Source of the DNA: Daucus carota subsp. sativus
Lineage: Eukaryota > Streptophyta > Magnoliopsida > Apiales > Apiaceae
Direction of reading: 5' to 3'
DNA: 64,000 nucleotides
Assembly (NCBI RefSeq): GCF_001625215.2
Contig: NC_030385.2
Location: 36,419,598 to 36,483,597 of the forward strand
Positions 1-11,104 of this stretch are shown piece by piece. The translations under genes were made by a program, and so were the position numbers. Position 1 is the stretch's first letter. Each line of letters starts with the position of its first letter. The notes under the pieces are model-generated. The model worked only from the letters and a program-made list of their open reading frames with translations. It had not been told where the DNA came from and did not search any database.

Positions 1-641
1 AGTTCAAAATCTTTTTGTTCTATTGCTTTTAAGTATATTTGTCTTATAGGTCCTTTGTAATTGGTTAGATATTTAGTTATTGATTCGTTTATAACTAGAT
101 TTATAAGGTTTGTTGTATATTTAGTTTTATTATTGTGCCCCTGTCGAGGCAGTGACATAGTTGATAGCTTTTTGATCGTATATTGCAATTATGTTTGACG
201 TTAATAAACGACTGTGTTATTTTAGATGACTTTGTTTCGGTGTCTGGCAGGCTGACATAACCTTTCATGCTCGATACTCCATTTTTTTCCCTTTTCTTTT
301 CTCTCTCTTTATTTTTTTCCTTTCTGCGGATTTTTGTCTTTCATCGGGGATTTTTTTTGAGTCATTAAAGTTTTATTGGCTAAATTTTTGAGATCATCTC
401 TCCATGACTTTTGGTTAGTCGGTAGACTTTTTTGAATGAAATTTTTTTTCCCCGTACATTTTACTTTTTTTTTGAATGTTTTTTTTTAGATATCTGAATT
501 TTATCTAATTTTGTGGGATTTTTCAAAATGTTCTTTAATTAAATGAAAAATTTTCATATATGAAAGAAACTTTTTGATTCTTTCGATATTGTATTTTGGT
601 ACAATTTACAGTCTTATGATGAAATAAAACGGTAAACAAAA
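1..641. other. AT-rich intergenic stretch
   Basis: No convincing coding region on either strand. The stretch is rich in T runs and ends in the left copy of the 9-bp target duplication of the Mutator-like element (633-641). Confidence 0.6.
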
Positions 642-1616
642 GGGAAAATGAATTTTTTTATCATTCAACTATCACTTTTTTTAGAAATCTACCACTCATC
701 TTTTAATTGACTCATAATTAACACTGAACTAATTAAAATATTTGATCTTAGTCACTCCGTCAATTTTCTAAACGGACGTTAACTATTTTGTCCGTGTGGA
801 TGCAGTAGTACAAATGGCTTACAAAAAGAAATAAAAAATAATTATAATTCGAGAATACGATCAAAATAAGAATAAATTTAATACACCGCTTGTTTTTAAT
901 ATTAAAAGATTATATTTAATATTTAGTCGGAGTGAAAATCAGTTGTTTTTAATATTAAAATATTATATTTAATATTTAATAATTATTATAGTAGTTATTT
1001 AATAACAAATATATTTATTATATCATAAATTCTATGATTGTTCATATTTAAAATAATATTGTATCTTATTTTAATAATTTATTATATATATTTCGATTGA
1101 GAAAAATTTATAAAAATTAATTGGGTTTCAAAAATTGGATCGGTCAACAACTTTACAATAGATTAATCGGGGATTTATCGGTCAAATTGAGGATTTTTAG
1201 AATACTGACTACGAGGTGCAATGCTTGAAATTAGAGCGGAGAATCATCATGAAGGTGAATTTGAGAAGAAACAAGGTATATATTACTATAAGAGAGGTAT
1301 ACCGATTAGATTTAGGTGCATTTACAGTAGATCGTTTTAGAACACTAATTTTTAAATTCCCCCCATCTCACTCTTTAGCTGTAGTTTTTATGCTTCAACA
1401 TTTTCTTTTTTATTTTAACTCATTTATAAATCAGCAATGTCAGCAAGTCACATCAGCAAAATAAAACTACACTGACATCCCAATTTAACGGAACTTAACA
1501 GAGCGGTAAACTTCTAGTGCCCATATAACATTAGTGACAAAAAATAAAAACATAATAGATGGGTGGTAGATTTCTAAAAGGAGTAATAGTTGAGTGACAA
1601 AAAAATTCATTTTCCC
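642..1616. mobile_element. Non-autonomous Mutator-like element (MULE), 975 bp
   Basis: The first about 62 bp (from 642, beginning GGGAAAATGAATTTTTTT) match the reverse complement of the last about 62 bp (ending 1616) with roughly seven mismatches, forming long terminal inverted repeats. The element is flanked by a perfect 9-bp direct repeat, TAAACAAAA, at 633-641 and 1617-1625. Long TIRs with a 9-bp target duplication are the hallmark of Mutator-type elements. No transposase is seen inside; the 82-codon open frame at 1216-1464 has no recognisable domain, so the element is non-autonomous. Confidence 0.85.
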
Positions 1617-2286
1617 TAAACAAAACAAACACAAACGCTCCAAATAAGTTCTCTAAACGTACAATTCTCCGATCTATTTCATTCGCGGCGTGCTTTTGCT
1701 ATAGAACTGTCAAATAAACAAAACAAAACAAACAAACGGAGTGTACGAAGAAACACTCCAAAAATTGACCTAAATTGAATCAGGTACGCACATACCCAAT
1801 CCTCCTCATTATCACACCATCTCTATTCTTCTAATCCCTAACTTCGTTCCTCTATTCACCCACATTATACAACGGTAAACACATTTATCAATTCACATGT
1901 AAGTATGTTTGTATAACTCTTGAGGTCTGATATGTGTGTGTGTGTATATATAATCATCTGCTTATTAAAACCATCTTTTATCATGATTAGGGTTTTATGA
2001 TTAATATATATAATTTTATCTTTGCTTAATTTTTATGATTTGTTAAGACTAATCGAACTTCGAATCTTCGTGCCAGTATATTAAGTAGTCGGGAGGCTGA
2101 GGGTTTTTATAGTTTTTTTTTTTTTGCTGTTGTATTGTAGGAAGAAATGAGTTGGTTAGCGTGGTATATTGCGCAGTTTTTGATTATTGAATTGCATTAT
2201 GTGCTTCTAGATAAACAGAAGAGAAGTATGTTGTGGATTAACACTCTCAGATGACAGTATGTACTGATTGAAGACTGGTATTAGTG

Positions 2287-5200
2287 ATGACGGACTGTGT
2301 TACTGTTCCGTCACATATGAAGCTGTTCGTTGGCAGGTATTGTGCTAGCGGGAATCGTGCGAGTCTGAAAGATCTGCACCTTGAAATTCCAAGGTAACAT
2401 TCTTTGACTTGGTCTTCAATTTTACTACTCCCTCCGCCCCCCTCAATTGTTTACATTGAAGGGGGACACGGAGACCAAGACAATATATGGAAAATGAGTA
2501 AAGTTAGATGAAAAGTGGGTAAAGTGGTGGGACCTATCAATATTTAATAATAGATTTGAGATAGTGGAGGAAAGTAGTGGGTGTAATAGTAGTTTTTATT
2601 GTTAAATATGAGATAGTGGGGGAAGATAGTGGGTGTAATGATGAGAAAAACTTACTATTTATAGTAACGTAAAGAAATGAGAAGGACATCCCAAAATAGT
2701 AACTGTAAAGAAATGAGAGGGACAGAGGGAGTATCAACGTGGAGGTTTTTAAGCTACGGGTCTTATACATGCCTTCTAGAAGTACATTAGTCCTTACGTT
2801 GTTTAAGGTCTTCTCACCCCTGAAGTTAATTACTTCGTTCCTTTTCAGTTTTACGACTAAAGGTCTACCATTACTTTACTAATAATTTTGCAATGTTTTG
2901 TTGTTTTAGGAAATCGTGTGCTGCTATTTTCAAAGCTAATACTCTCTCTTCAGTAGGCGTCTGCAACCCAAGTGCTTTTCGTATCACGAATCCTAGATTG
3001 TGTAGAAAGGAAAGCCCAAATAAGTTCCATTGTTTTGGTACTTTGATGAACTCTAGTGGTGTGATTACTTCTGATTGGATTCCTATAGTCGACCAAGTCC
3101 TTCTAATAACCAGTGTATTTCTGACGTATATGGCTGGAGTAATACCTGCTGATAAGTCTCTCTTTAATCCTCAACAAAGAACAGCAAATGACCGTGTTGT
3201 ACCAGATGAAGCTTCAGTTTCTGGTAGGTAAGGAAGGTAATGAGATTACGTTTGTTTTGTATTAGATTCGAGTTTACTCTATCTGTGAAGATATAGTTAC
3301 AGTTATATTTTTTCCATATGCAGGGAAGTAAATAATGATGATGAAGCTAACTTAACATTTGCATGGGAGATTGTGAGGAAAAAGCTCTTTGATTCCTTGA
3401 ATATTATTGAAAACAATGGGAATGCAGGGAGTGGGGTAAGTGAAAGTGGAGCACAAAGACCTGCAAGTTTGTTTGCCATTGCTGAGGCTCCCAGATTTAG
3501 GTTGCTGTTGGCTTGTTTTTATCGGCTCAAGGAAGAGGCAGGCATTGTCTTCATCATTTTCTTGCTCTGTATTCACACTATGCACTAATATAAAATTTTA
3601 AATATCTTTCCAAGGATTTATATTTTCACATATATGTATACATTGAAGTAGGAACTAGGATGGCCTTGGCTCTTTTATATACTTAGCAATTAGGGGGGGG
3701 GGGGGGGGGGGGGGATTGAAATTTCTAAATATCATTTATAATTGTGCTTAATTTGTAAACCTATAGGAGTATTGTGTAGTTTGTGAATGTTCAATTCTTC
3801 TATAACATAATAGACCATGTTGTGTGTGGGTTTTCAGGTCACCGATGTATTAGGAAACTCATCTACATTACAAATGGTTGAGCCACAGGTTGAGTTCTCA
3901 CAAATAATTCAGAAATCCTGTGAGCATCTATGCATTGATTGGCTAAAGGAGGAACTTTCCTTGAAATCTAGCAATACTGATGTGGTACTTTCGAAACTAG
4001 CCAATCTATCTTCTCATTGTGCTGCTAATAGATTATTATGTGTTATTACTATAATCGAAGTCATGATAAAGATATCAGATCTGTTGGTGGCAACTAGTCT
4101 AAAAGTTAACTTTTGTTTCCCTCTTTCCATTTCTCAGGGGCGTCTTTCTGTTTTGGGTGACAAGTTAAATGTATACGACTCCATTATACAGAGTATTGAA
4201 ATTTTGGGCAAGAAAGATCTATATGCAGATCTGATTGGCATACTTAGATTCGGTTCTTTAAGGTAAACTTTTTTAACATATAGATTGTAGATGTGGACAT
4301 GTTGCTCTATACCATAGGACTTTCCTGTAGGATCACATTAAGTTACAGAAGACATTGCTATTGCAACCCTTGATTTGCTAAACACTACACTTTACATTGA
4401 CATTAAGTTTTGATTTTAGAGGAAAGAGGTCATGATTGGAATTTTAAGGAGTAGAGGCAATAATAAGGTCTTATTCTTCTTTAAATGTAATACCTGTATA
4501 TATGAATAAGCATCAGAATAAAGACCAGAATATGATTAGCGAAATCGTATATACTTGATCTGTGCTGACCATCATGGATTGAAACTGGGCTGGATTCTGT
4601 AAATGTCGTCATAGCTATCAAAAGGCAAAAGAAAACATTCTAAAAAAATCCTGGATGTTTAAGGGAAGAAGAGGCTGCTTTATGGTTTTTTAATAGAACG
4701 TCAGGTTTTGCATAGCTAGTCATATCTTCAAAGTGATTTGCACGTGTCTTGTAAAAGAAATCTATAAGTAGACTGAGTTTGTTGCCTGCCGGTAATGGCC
4801 GGCGGGACCGAAATTGAAGCATTTTTTCATAATTGTTATCAGCAATTTTTCGTTTAGTTTAGGATCGGTATTTATTCTAGGATGCAGTATACATTTAAAA
4901 GGTTGTTATTAAAGCACAGAAAACCTTTTGTTCTTGAAAATAATTTGTCACAATAAATCTTTTGAACTAAGTGTTGCCCTTGCAGTACAGAGATAATAGA
5001 TTATAGATATGATGGCTCCATCTAAATGTTTAGATGATAATATATGTCCTCATTATAAATTACTTTATTTATTGGTGGATTTTCATACTTTATCTAGCTG
5101 TCTATGACAGGAAGGATAGCTGTTACGACTTTGATTTCTTTTCCTGTCATGGTGTTTCTGTGTTGGAAGATCTAGTGATTTCAATGGCTGATGGTGTTGC

Positions 5201-5365
5201 AAGTATGTATGTGGAGCTTATATCTGTTGATGGCAACATGTCAGATGGTATACATAGCCTTGGTCTGAGTTTGTGTACTTTGTCGACTAGAGCACTTCAA
5301 AGATTACGAAACGAGGTACACCACAATTTACAGAAAAAATAGCCTTGGCCTGATGGTATAAAGGC

Positions 5366-5426
<61 letters not shown>

Positions 5427-7765
5427 GTGTGTGTGTGTGTGTGTCCTATGCAATATACAGGTGATTTATAATATTTATTCTCATTTATTTATGGAGAATA
5501 ATGACCCTGAGGTTGACCTCAGGCTCAGGGACTTGCATGAGGTTAGATGAATTTACAATACAAATTCTGTAATATCTAAAATAGCCATTTTGAGGCTGAA
5601 CTCAGGATTCAGGAACAACAAGCCCTTATCTATATTTTAATATTTAATTTTACTTTAATATTTAACTTTATTCTAGAATATATTTGTGTTAGAATCGTGG
5701 ATTTAAAATTTATTAATAGGTATATGGATTTATTTGGATTAATATGTTTCTACGAGACCCGTTAATATTAGTTTTCAGTAATTAGGTCCGTTAAAAACAT
5801 AATTTAAAAAATAGGCCCAGGAGATGTTTTAAGATTATAGTATCTATAGGGGTTACAACTAAAATAGAGTTGACCCATTACAACAAATTTGAAAATAAAA
5901 AAGCCTGTAAACAGGCCCAAATACTAACCGACCAAAATTTTAAATGTTTCAGCTTTAATAGTATAGTGTAAATGGTAATGGTATGCTTCAGTAGGAATAT
6001 ACGTGTTACTAACTTTAAGGCCGAAGATATTAATGACAAATGCCACTTGTTTACTTTAAACCTTGCCAATAAAGAAAGTAATTCCAGTCTTTTGTCCATA
6101 AGAGGTAGTACTGCCTAGTTTAACAGAGTGTGCATACATTAGCTGGATTCTATGTGGTTTCAGACCCTATATTAGAATGAACTAACAAGAGATGTATTTT
6201 TTCCGATGTTAATATGCTGTTGATATTTACTTGAAACCTATATGGATTATACTGATTACCGCAAACTTAACCACTTGTTATGTACATGAGATATGGAGGA
6301 TAGAAGTATATTTTTGGATTTACTTAAATGGTTATATGGTTTCTTAACAGGTGGTTTTGAGTCAGTGGTTGTACCAGAATATGGACTCAGTTGCATCAAT
6401 GTATGAGGACAGGTTCGATCTTCGAACACTTGAGAGTCGAGTCATTCAGAATTCTAGCAAGGGTGAGGCTAATGAGTCAAGTTGGTGGAAGAAACTTGGC
6501 ATGTTGAAATCTCGACCTGTATCATCTCCATTATGTTTTGTTGTCATAAACTGCATCTCTGTGCCTGTCAAGCGCACCAAAGAGTTAAGGGCATTGACTG
6601 GGTGGTATGTTTCGTATCTTTTCTGTTTACTAGCTTGCATATTTATGCTCTGAGTTGATGGTAGAAACTTGTTACCCAATTCACTTGTGTAGCTGATTCA
6701 GAAAAAGTCCATTAACCAAATCATCATTCTGAAAATGGTCGGGAATGGTTTACAGAAATTAGAGTTGTAATGACTGAGAGAGGGGGGGGGGGGGGGGGGG
6801 TAATGAGAAATTTCATTGTAGTTTTGTGAAATTTTGCTTTTAGTGAAGATGCAAAAGTTCAGTGGGGAATGTTTCAGCACCCCCAAACATTAATTTCCTG
6901 GAATTTGGAATGTTTTATGACTAGATGGATCTCTACTACCAGATAAAGCAACTTCAGTATGATATGTAGTATTTCGATAGTATCTATGGGTTTCTGTACA
7001 GGTTTTCCTCCTGCATATTATCATTTATCAATGCTAAAGAAATAAATGGAAGATTGTCAAAAATGCGTAGAGAAAATATTACAGATACAGTTTCTGTAAT
7101 ATTTTGTTTTTGTTGTTTTGTTTGTCAATAATCAAGATTTTTCAGAGGCAGTTGCTTGTGCTTATTATTCATGTTTAGATTCGTCAAGGTCATGATCAGT
7201 GGTTGGGTAATGTCTTTATTAATGATATCGTTTCTGTCTCTTGAGAAACCAATCATCTAGATTTACTGTCTACCAGTATTTGCCATACACCCCCAACCCT
7301 GTTTCCTCTTTACATTTTTCTGTATAATTGAGATGAACACCTCATTGTTGAGTGAGTGGATTCTAGATTTTCTTCAGTAAATATGTTTGTCCAGTCATTG
7401 TTGAGGACATGCATATATGATCATTCTATTTTCTCATTTAAATCTGCTTCCAGTAATCCAGTTCTGGAAACCTTTTGTAACGAAATTGTTGAAGAATTAA
7501 CATTCTTCTTTCATTTTATTTGGCCTCTTTATATTTTTCACTTGGCTTATTGATGCAACTGCGAATATATTAACTGTATCTGCATTTATGTTGCAGGAGG
7601 TACTACTACAGTCTTTTCCTTGAACTCTTTGATATTTCAATGCCATTAGTTAGAACCGTTGTCGGAAAAGTCAGTGAAGCCATCTCATTTTTTCTAGTTT
7701 GCCTTATTGGGAGGTCGCTGGGGCTCATTTACACCGGTATAAGGCAGTCCTTACGATGGAAGTGA
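2287..7765 (+). CDS. Conserved plant protein of unknown function, probable membrane protein
   Basis: Seven coding exons by my reading: 2287-2393, 2910-3227, 3324-3537, 3838-4262, 5111-5315, 6351-6604, 7597-7765, giving 563 residues. The start ATG at 2287 is preceded in frame by TGA at 2269. Exon 2 encodes a hydrophobic segment (PIVDQVLLITSVFLTYMAGV, about residue 100-120), and the last exon another near the C-terminus (EAISFFLVCLIGRSLGLIY). Exon 4 contains GKKDLYADLIGILRFGSLR, with the look of a conserved block. The 3' end of exon 3 needs either a GC donor at 3538 or a weak GT donor at 3547; both keep phase 0. Part of exon 4 before 4138 may be an in-frame intron. I do not recognise a named domain and assign no function. 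Introns hold a Stowaway MITE, two poly-G runs and a compound microsatellite. Confidence 0.7.
2428..2731. mobile_element. Stowaway (Tc1/mariner) MITE
   Basis: 304 bp beginning CTCCCTCCG and ending AGAGGGAG, flanked by TA at 2426-2427 and 2732-2733. These are the termini and target dinucleotide of plant Stowaway elements. It lies in intron 1 of the unknown-function gene. Confidence 0.85.
3693..3714. repeat. Poly-G run of 22 in an intron
   Basis: Uninterrupted G tract in intron 3 of the unknown-function gene. A second tract of 19 G lies at 6782-6800 in intron 6. Confidence 0.95.
5371..5444. repeat. Compound microsatellite (CT)n(AT)n(GT)n
   Basis: Three adjoining dinucleotide arrays, each around 8-14 units, in intron 5 of the unknown-function gene. 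Likely length-polymorphic. Confidence 0.95.
5690..5975 (-). mobile_element. Degraded Helitron-like remnant
   Basis: The right end (GTTTCAGCTTTAATAGTATAG) is the reverse complement of the 5' terminus shared by the Helitrons at 11788 and 23462, and the adjacent sequence (ACCGACCAAAATTTTAAATG) has the same character. No intact CTAG/hairpin 3' end is found, so the left boundary is approximate. Confidence 0.4.
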
Positions 7766-9414
7766 AATACATATCAAGGACAAGTAATTCATTTTGTTAA
7801 TTAGAATTATTTTGTCATATTGTTTTCGCTGGAAATGATGTACAACATATGATCGGACATATCGTGGCTGTCATTTTTTATTTTTTTTTTAAATGTTTGC
7901 AAGTGTAAAAGATGAACTTTTTGAGATGAATTGATAACTTGTTAAAGTTGGCCACAGGTACATCAGGTAATAAATAATTTCCAACAGATGAAGGTGAAGC
8001 ACAACAAGCACAGAAACTGTTGCACTACCCTTGTTGCAGGACTCTTTTAATGGCAAATACAACATGCTATCAGAACATTCGCCACTTGTATTTTGTATCA
8101 AAATATTTGCTGTATGAACTTGTTAATGAAGTCTGCAGAATAAAGTATTTAGTCAATAATTTAATCAAGCTCTGTAGATTGCTTAAAATTGGATTATGCA
8201 TAAAGAATATATTCAGGACTTTTCTGGTTTGATTACAATTTACTTGGCATCAAATGTCACATCTCCCGGGAAGAAAAGAGATGTAACTGGAACTTGGTTA
8301 GGTATTCGATTGATTGAGAAGCAAAGAAAAAGATGGCTCTTATTTGAAAGGAGCTACATATTCAAAAGACAACCAGAAAAACATAAAATGAAGAACATGA
8401 CACAGAACTCCCTGTTCTGAGGGTATTGACAAAATGGAAATGTGTCGTAACTGACTGTGATCCTTTTCATTGGTCTGCAGTACTCTTCCGTTCCTCTCAT
8501 TTTTTTTATAATTGTTTTAACCATTTGACATGTTTTTTAAATTTTTTAAGAAAATGCATAATTTAGTTTTTAAATTTTCTTGTTTTGTATAAAATCTTAA
8601 ACAACATTATATTTTTTACTCAAAAAAAAAACAAGATTATATTTGTGTTTAGATGAAAAAAATTAAAATAATTTATAAAATTATATTTTATACGTCCACA
8701 ATGTAAAGTATACGAAGGTATGAAGGTATGGAGGGAGTAGCTATTTCCTGCTATTGCTCAACAGTTACATGCCTAATGATATAATGAATCTCGCTCTAAT
8801 AAAAATCAAACTAAAATGAAAACAGGTGATTTATACGTTTTTAATCAGTTATTTTTATATGCAAATATGAAATCACTGATTTTTACTACCGATACGTCTG
8901 TTTCATCTAAAATATTATTGACCCTAATTGGCTGGTGATTGTCTGTAAATCTCAACACAATTTTTATACAGCAGGAAAATATGTATGAGATTTTGTGGAC
9001 CATATATGCCTGTCGGTAATGCCAAATGTTCCTGTTACCAAAACACGGATGCTGTCTAGTGATGTCACAACCGACGCAATATATTATATACCTAGTGCCA
9101 ACTTTAGTTTTTACTACTAAAATAAATTAAATTTCAAATCTCGTTTTTTCACACTCACTTTTTGATCTGAAGCTTCTTCTCCCCCCAAGTCACATCCCTT
9201 TCTATACCCTTCTCTTCTAGCTCCTGCTGAGTCCTGTCATTTCTTCTTATTATTCTGTCTTCTGAAACAAGTTATACTGTTATAGTGGTGAATATAGCTT
9301 GCTGGATATTAATCTCCCCTGCCCTCTTGCTGTCAAATTATTCGATATCATACCATCTTACTCATTTTATTTCTATTAGTCCGTAATTTGGTGATCATTT
9401 TAGCGGTAGATTGC
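7766..9414. other. Intergenic region with CLE promoter
   Basis: Contains the 3' flank of the unknown-function gene, a Stowaway-like MITE (8483-8737) and the 5' flank of the CLE gene. An AT-rich TATA-like stretch (ATATATTATATAC) near 9080 is about 330 bp before the CLE start; its role is not demonstrable. Short open frames here show no domain. Confidence 0.5.
8483..8737. mobile_element. Stowaway-like MITE, degraded
   Basis: Begins CTCTTCCGTTCC and ends GGAGGGAG, flanked by TA at 8481-8482 and 8738-8739; AT-rich interior of about 255 bp. The ends match Stowaway consensus with several substitutions. Confidence 0.65.
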
Positions 9415-9780
9415 ATGGCGACATTGAGGATATGTGCTCCAACAATTTTCCAGGACTCCACAAAATCGAAATATCTCGTGAAATTTCTTGTTCTTTCGAT
9501 CATTTTTCTGAATCACTTTTGCTTAATATCATCTGATGATAATCCGCCTGTTTCGGAAGTTTCAGCAGCTGTGGCGGTCTCGTCGAACATTCGTGCAGAT
9601 ATTAAGAGGCAACTTCACTCATCCGCATCACCAGCTTCGGTGAATAGCTTAAATAGGGAAAAAATTATCAGCGATCGATCTACTGTAGCAGCTTCATCTG
9701 CAAAGCATGGCAGAAAAGTTGAATTTGAAGGAGAGGCTCATGAAGTTCCGAGTGGTCCGAACCCTATTTCCAACAGGTAA
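9415..9780 (+). CDS. CLE41/44: CLE peptide precursor of the TDIF type (CLE41/CLE44)
   Basis: Intronless 121-residue secreted peptide precursor. The C-terminal 12 residues before a final Arg are HEVPSGPNPISN, identical to tracheary element differentiation inhibitory factor (TDIF), the dodecapeptide made from Arabidopsis CLE41 and CLE44. In that family the mature peptide is perceived by the receptor kinase PXY/TDR, keeps vascular (pro)cambium dividing and blocks xylem differentiation. The start is ATG 9415 (MATLRICAP); the frame is open upstream but has no earlier ATG. Residues about 20-41 form a hydrophobic signal segment (YLVKFLVLSIIFLNHFCLIS). The middle is a Ser/Ala-rich variable pro-region, as usual for CLE proteins. 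The single Arg after Asn12 would have to be trimmed. CLE41 versus CLE44 cannot be decided because the mature peptides are the same. Confidence 0.95.
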   Translation: MATLRICAPTIFQDSTKSKYLVKFLVLSIIFLNHFCLISSDDNPPVSEVSAAVAVSSNIRADIKRQLHSSASPASVNSLNREKIISDRSTVAASSAKHGRKVEFEGEAHEVPSGPNPISNR

Positions 9781-11096
9781 AAAAAGATACAAGACTACAT
9801 GTGCAGTAGCTGAACCACGATGAACAAGTGAAAGAATGAGAGCTAGCAATTGGCGCTGTTTTACGATGTACCAATATAAATGTTATCACGAAGAATCAAA
9901 AGAATGAGAGCTAGCTAGCTTGTCTTTGTTAACGAAATTTGTTGTACCTCTGTTTTAAGTCGTTAGCATTGTCTAATTTTCCTTTTTCCACTTTATTTTT
10001 TTCTTCTACATATGTATATAATGAGGTGACGAGACGAGAACATGTACTGGATCGGAAAAAAATAAGGGTAAGGCTGCGAGGCAGCAAGTGCGTTTATAGG
10101 GGATATCTGGTGATTCTATTGTTACCGGAGGTTTGTGGTAATAAGAGAATATGGGAGATGAAAAACGACTAGCTATGCAGCGCCAAATATGAGGCAGATG
10201 CTGATCAGATCTGACATTGCTGGAGTTTAATTTTAGTGAGGAAAAAAAAAAGAAACGGTAGCTTTAATTTGGTTCAGTTTTACTGGTAAAACTCTTTTGC
10301 AGACTTCTTTTGCTTTGAATTTGTCCTCTCAGTCAGCACGATTTTCAACAAAGCTAATAATCAAACTCCAAAGATATGAAATGCATACTGATACTATTCT
10401 AACTACGAGCCACCGATATCAGAATAATTATAGCGAACTCAGGCATCAGGCTATTCCCTTTTATTGGCCAATCATGCATGTTGGCCATTCCTATCTTCAT
10501 GAACTACTTATTCATATAATAATCTGGTAAACCCTCTTCTAATATCTTAAAATCTGAGCTAGTCCCTTAACATGATTTCAAAACTCACACTCAGTTCAAC
10601 TTCTTGCGACCCTTAACATTCTCATATGATTATTTGCAATTCCTAAGATTCTCATATTTAGAGGGTGTTTGGATGGTTGGTGGGAATGAGAATGGGGAAT
10701 GGGAATGAGGGGTATGGGAATGGGTAACCCAAGGGGTGAGGAAGGAGTGAGTTACCCATCAAGAGGGAATGAGGTTCCCATTCCACACAAAAATTTTGCT
10801 AATCCAAACACAATGTATGAGTATGAGGTTCCGATTCCCGTTAACCGGCCTCGTTAACTATGAACCAAACACCCCCTTAATTGTGGACATGAAAGTAAAA
10901 TTATGCTATCAAACTGGACATCCTGATTCACTCTCAACCAAAAATTTGGATTTTTAAGTTCGAAAATGTTAGAATAAACCATTCTTCTTGTACGGTTGTA
11001 CCAAATAATAGTGCTACTCAGCAAGCTTCCTTGTAAGTTGAGTAATGTCCATAATTTTTACTTTAAAAACTACTTATAAATAGTTCCCAAAAACCA
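9781..11096. other. 3' flank of the CLE gene and intergenic DNA
   Basis: No gene recognised. Contains the Harbinger-type MITE at 10661-10876. Confidence 0.5.
10661..10876. mobile_element. PIF/Harbinger (Tourist-like) MITE
   Basis: 216 bp beginning GAGGGTGTTTGG and ending CCAAACACCCCC, with a TTA target duplication at 10658-10660 and 10877-10879. The interior is rich in GGGAATGGG and CCCATTCC motifs. Its terminus resembles that of the larger element beginning at 61481. Confidence 0.8.
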
Positions 11097-11104
11097 TTTA
11101 CAGG

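Noticed and set aside
1216-1464. 82-codon open frame
   Set aside because: Lies inside the Mutator-like element, has no recognisable domain and no neighbouring splice or family support.
3817-3840. ATG at 3817 as a gene start
   Set aside because: It lies in the intron before the acceptor at 3835-3837; upstream exons join in phase to an ATG at 2287.
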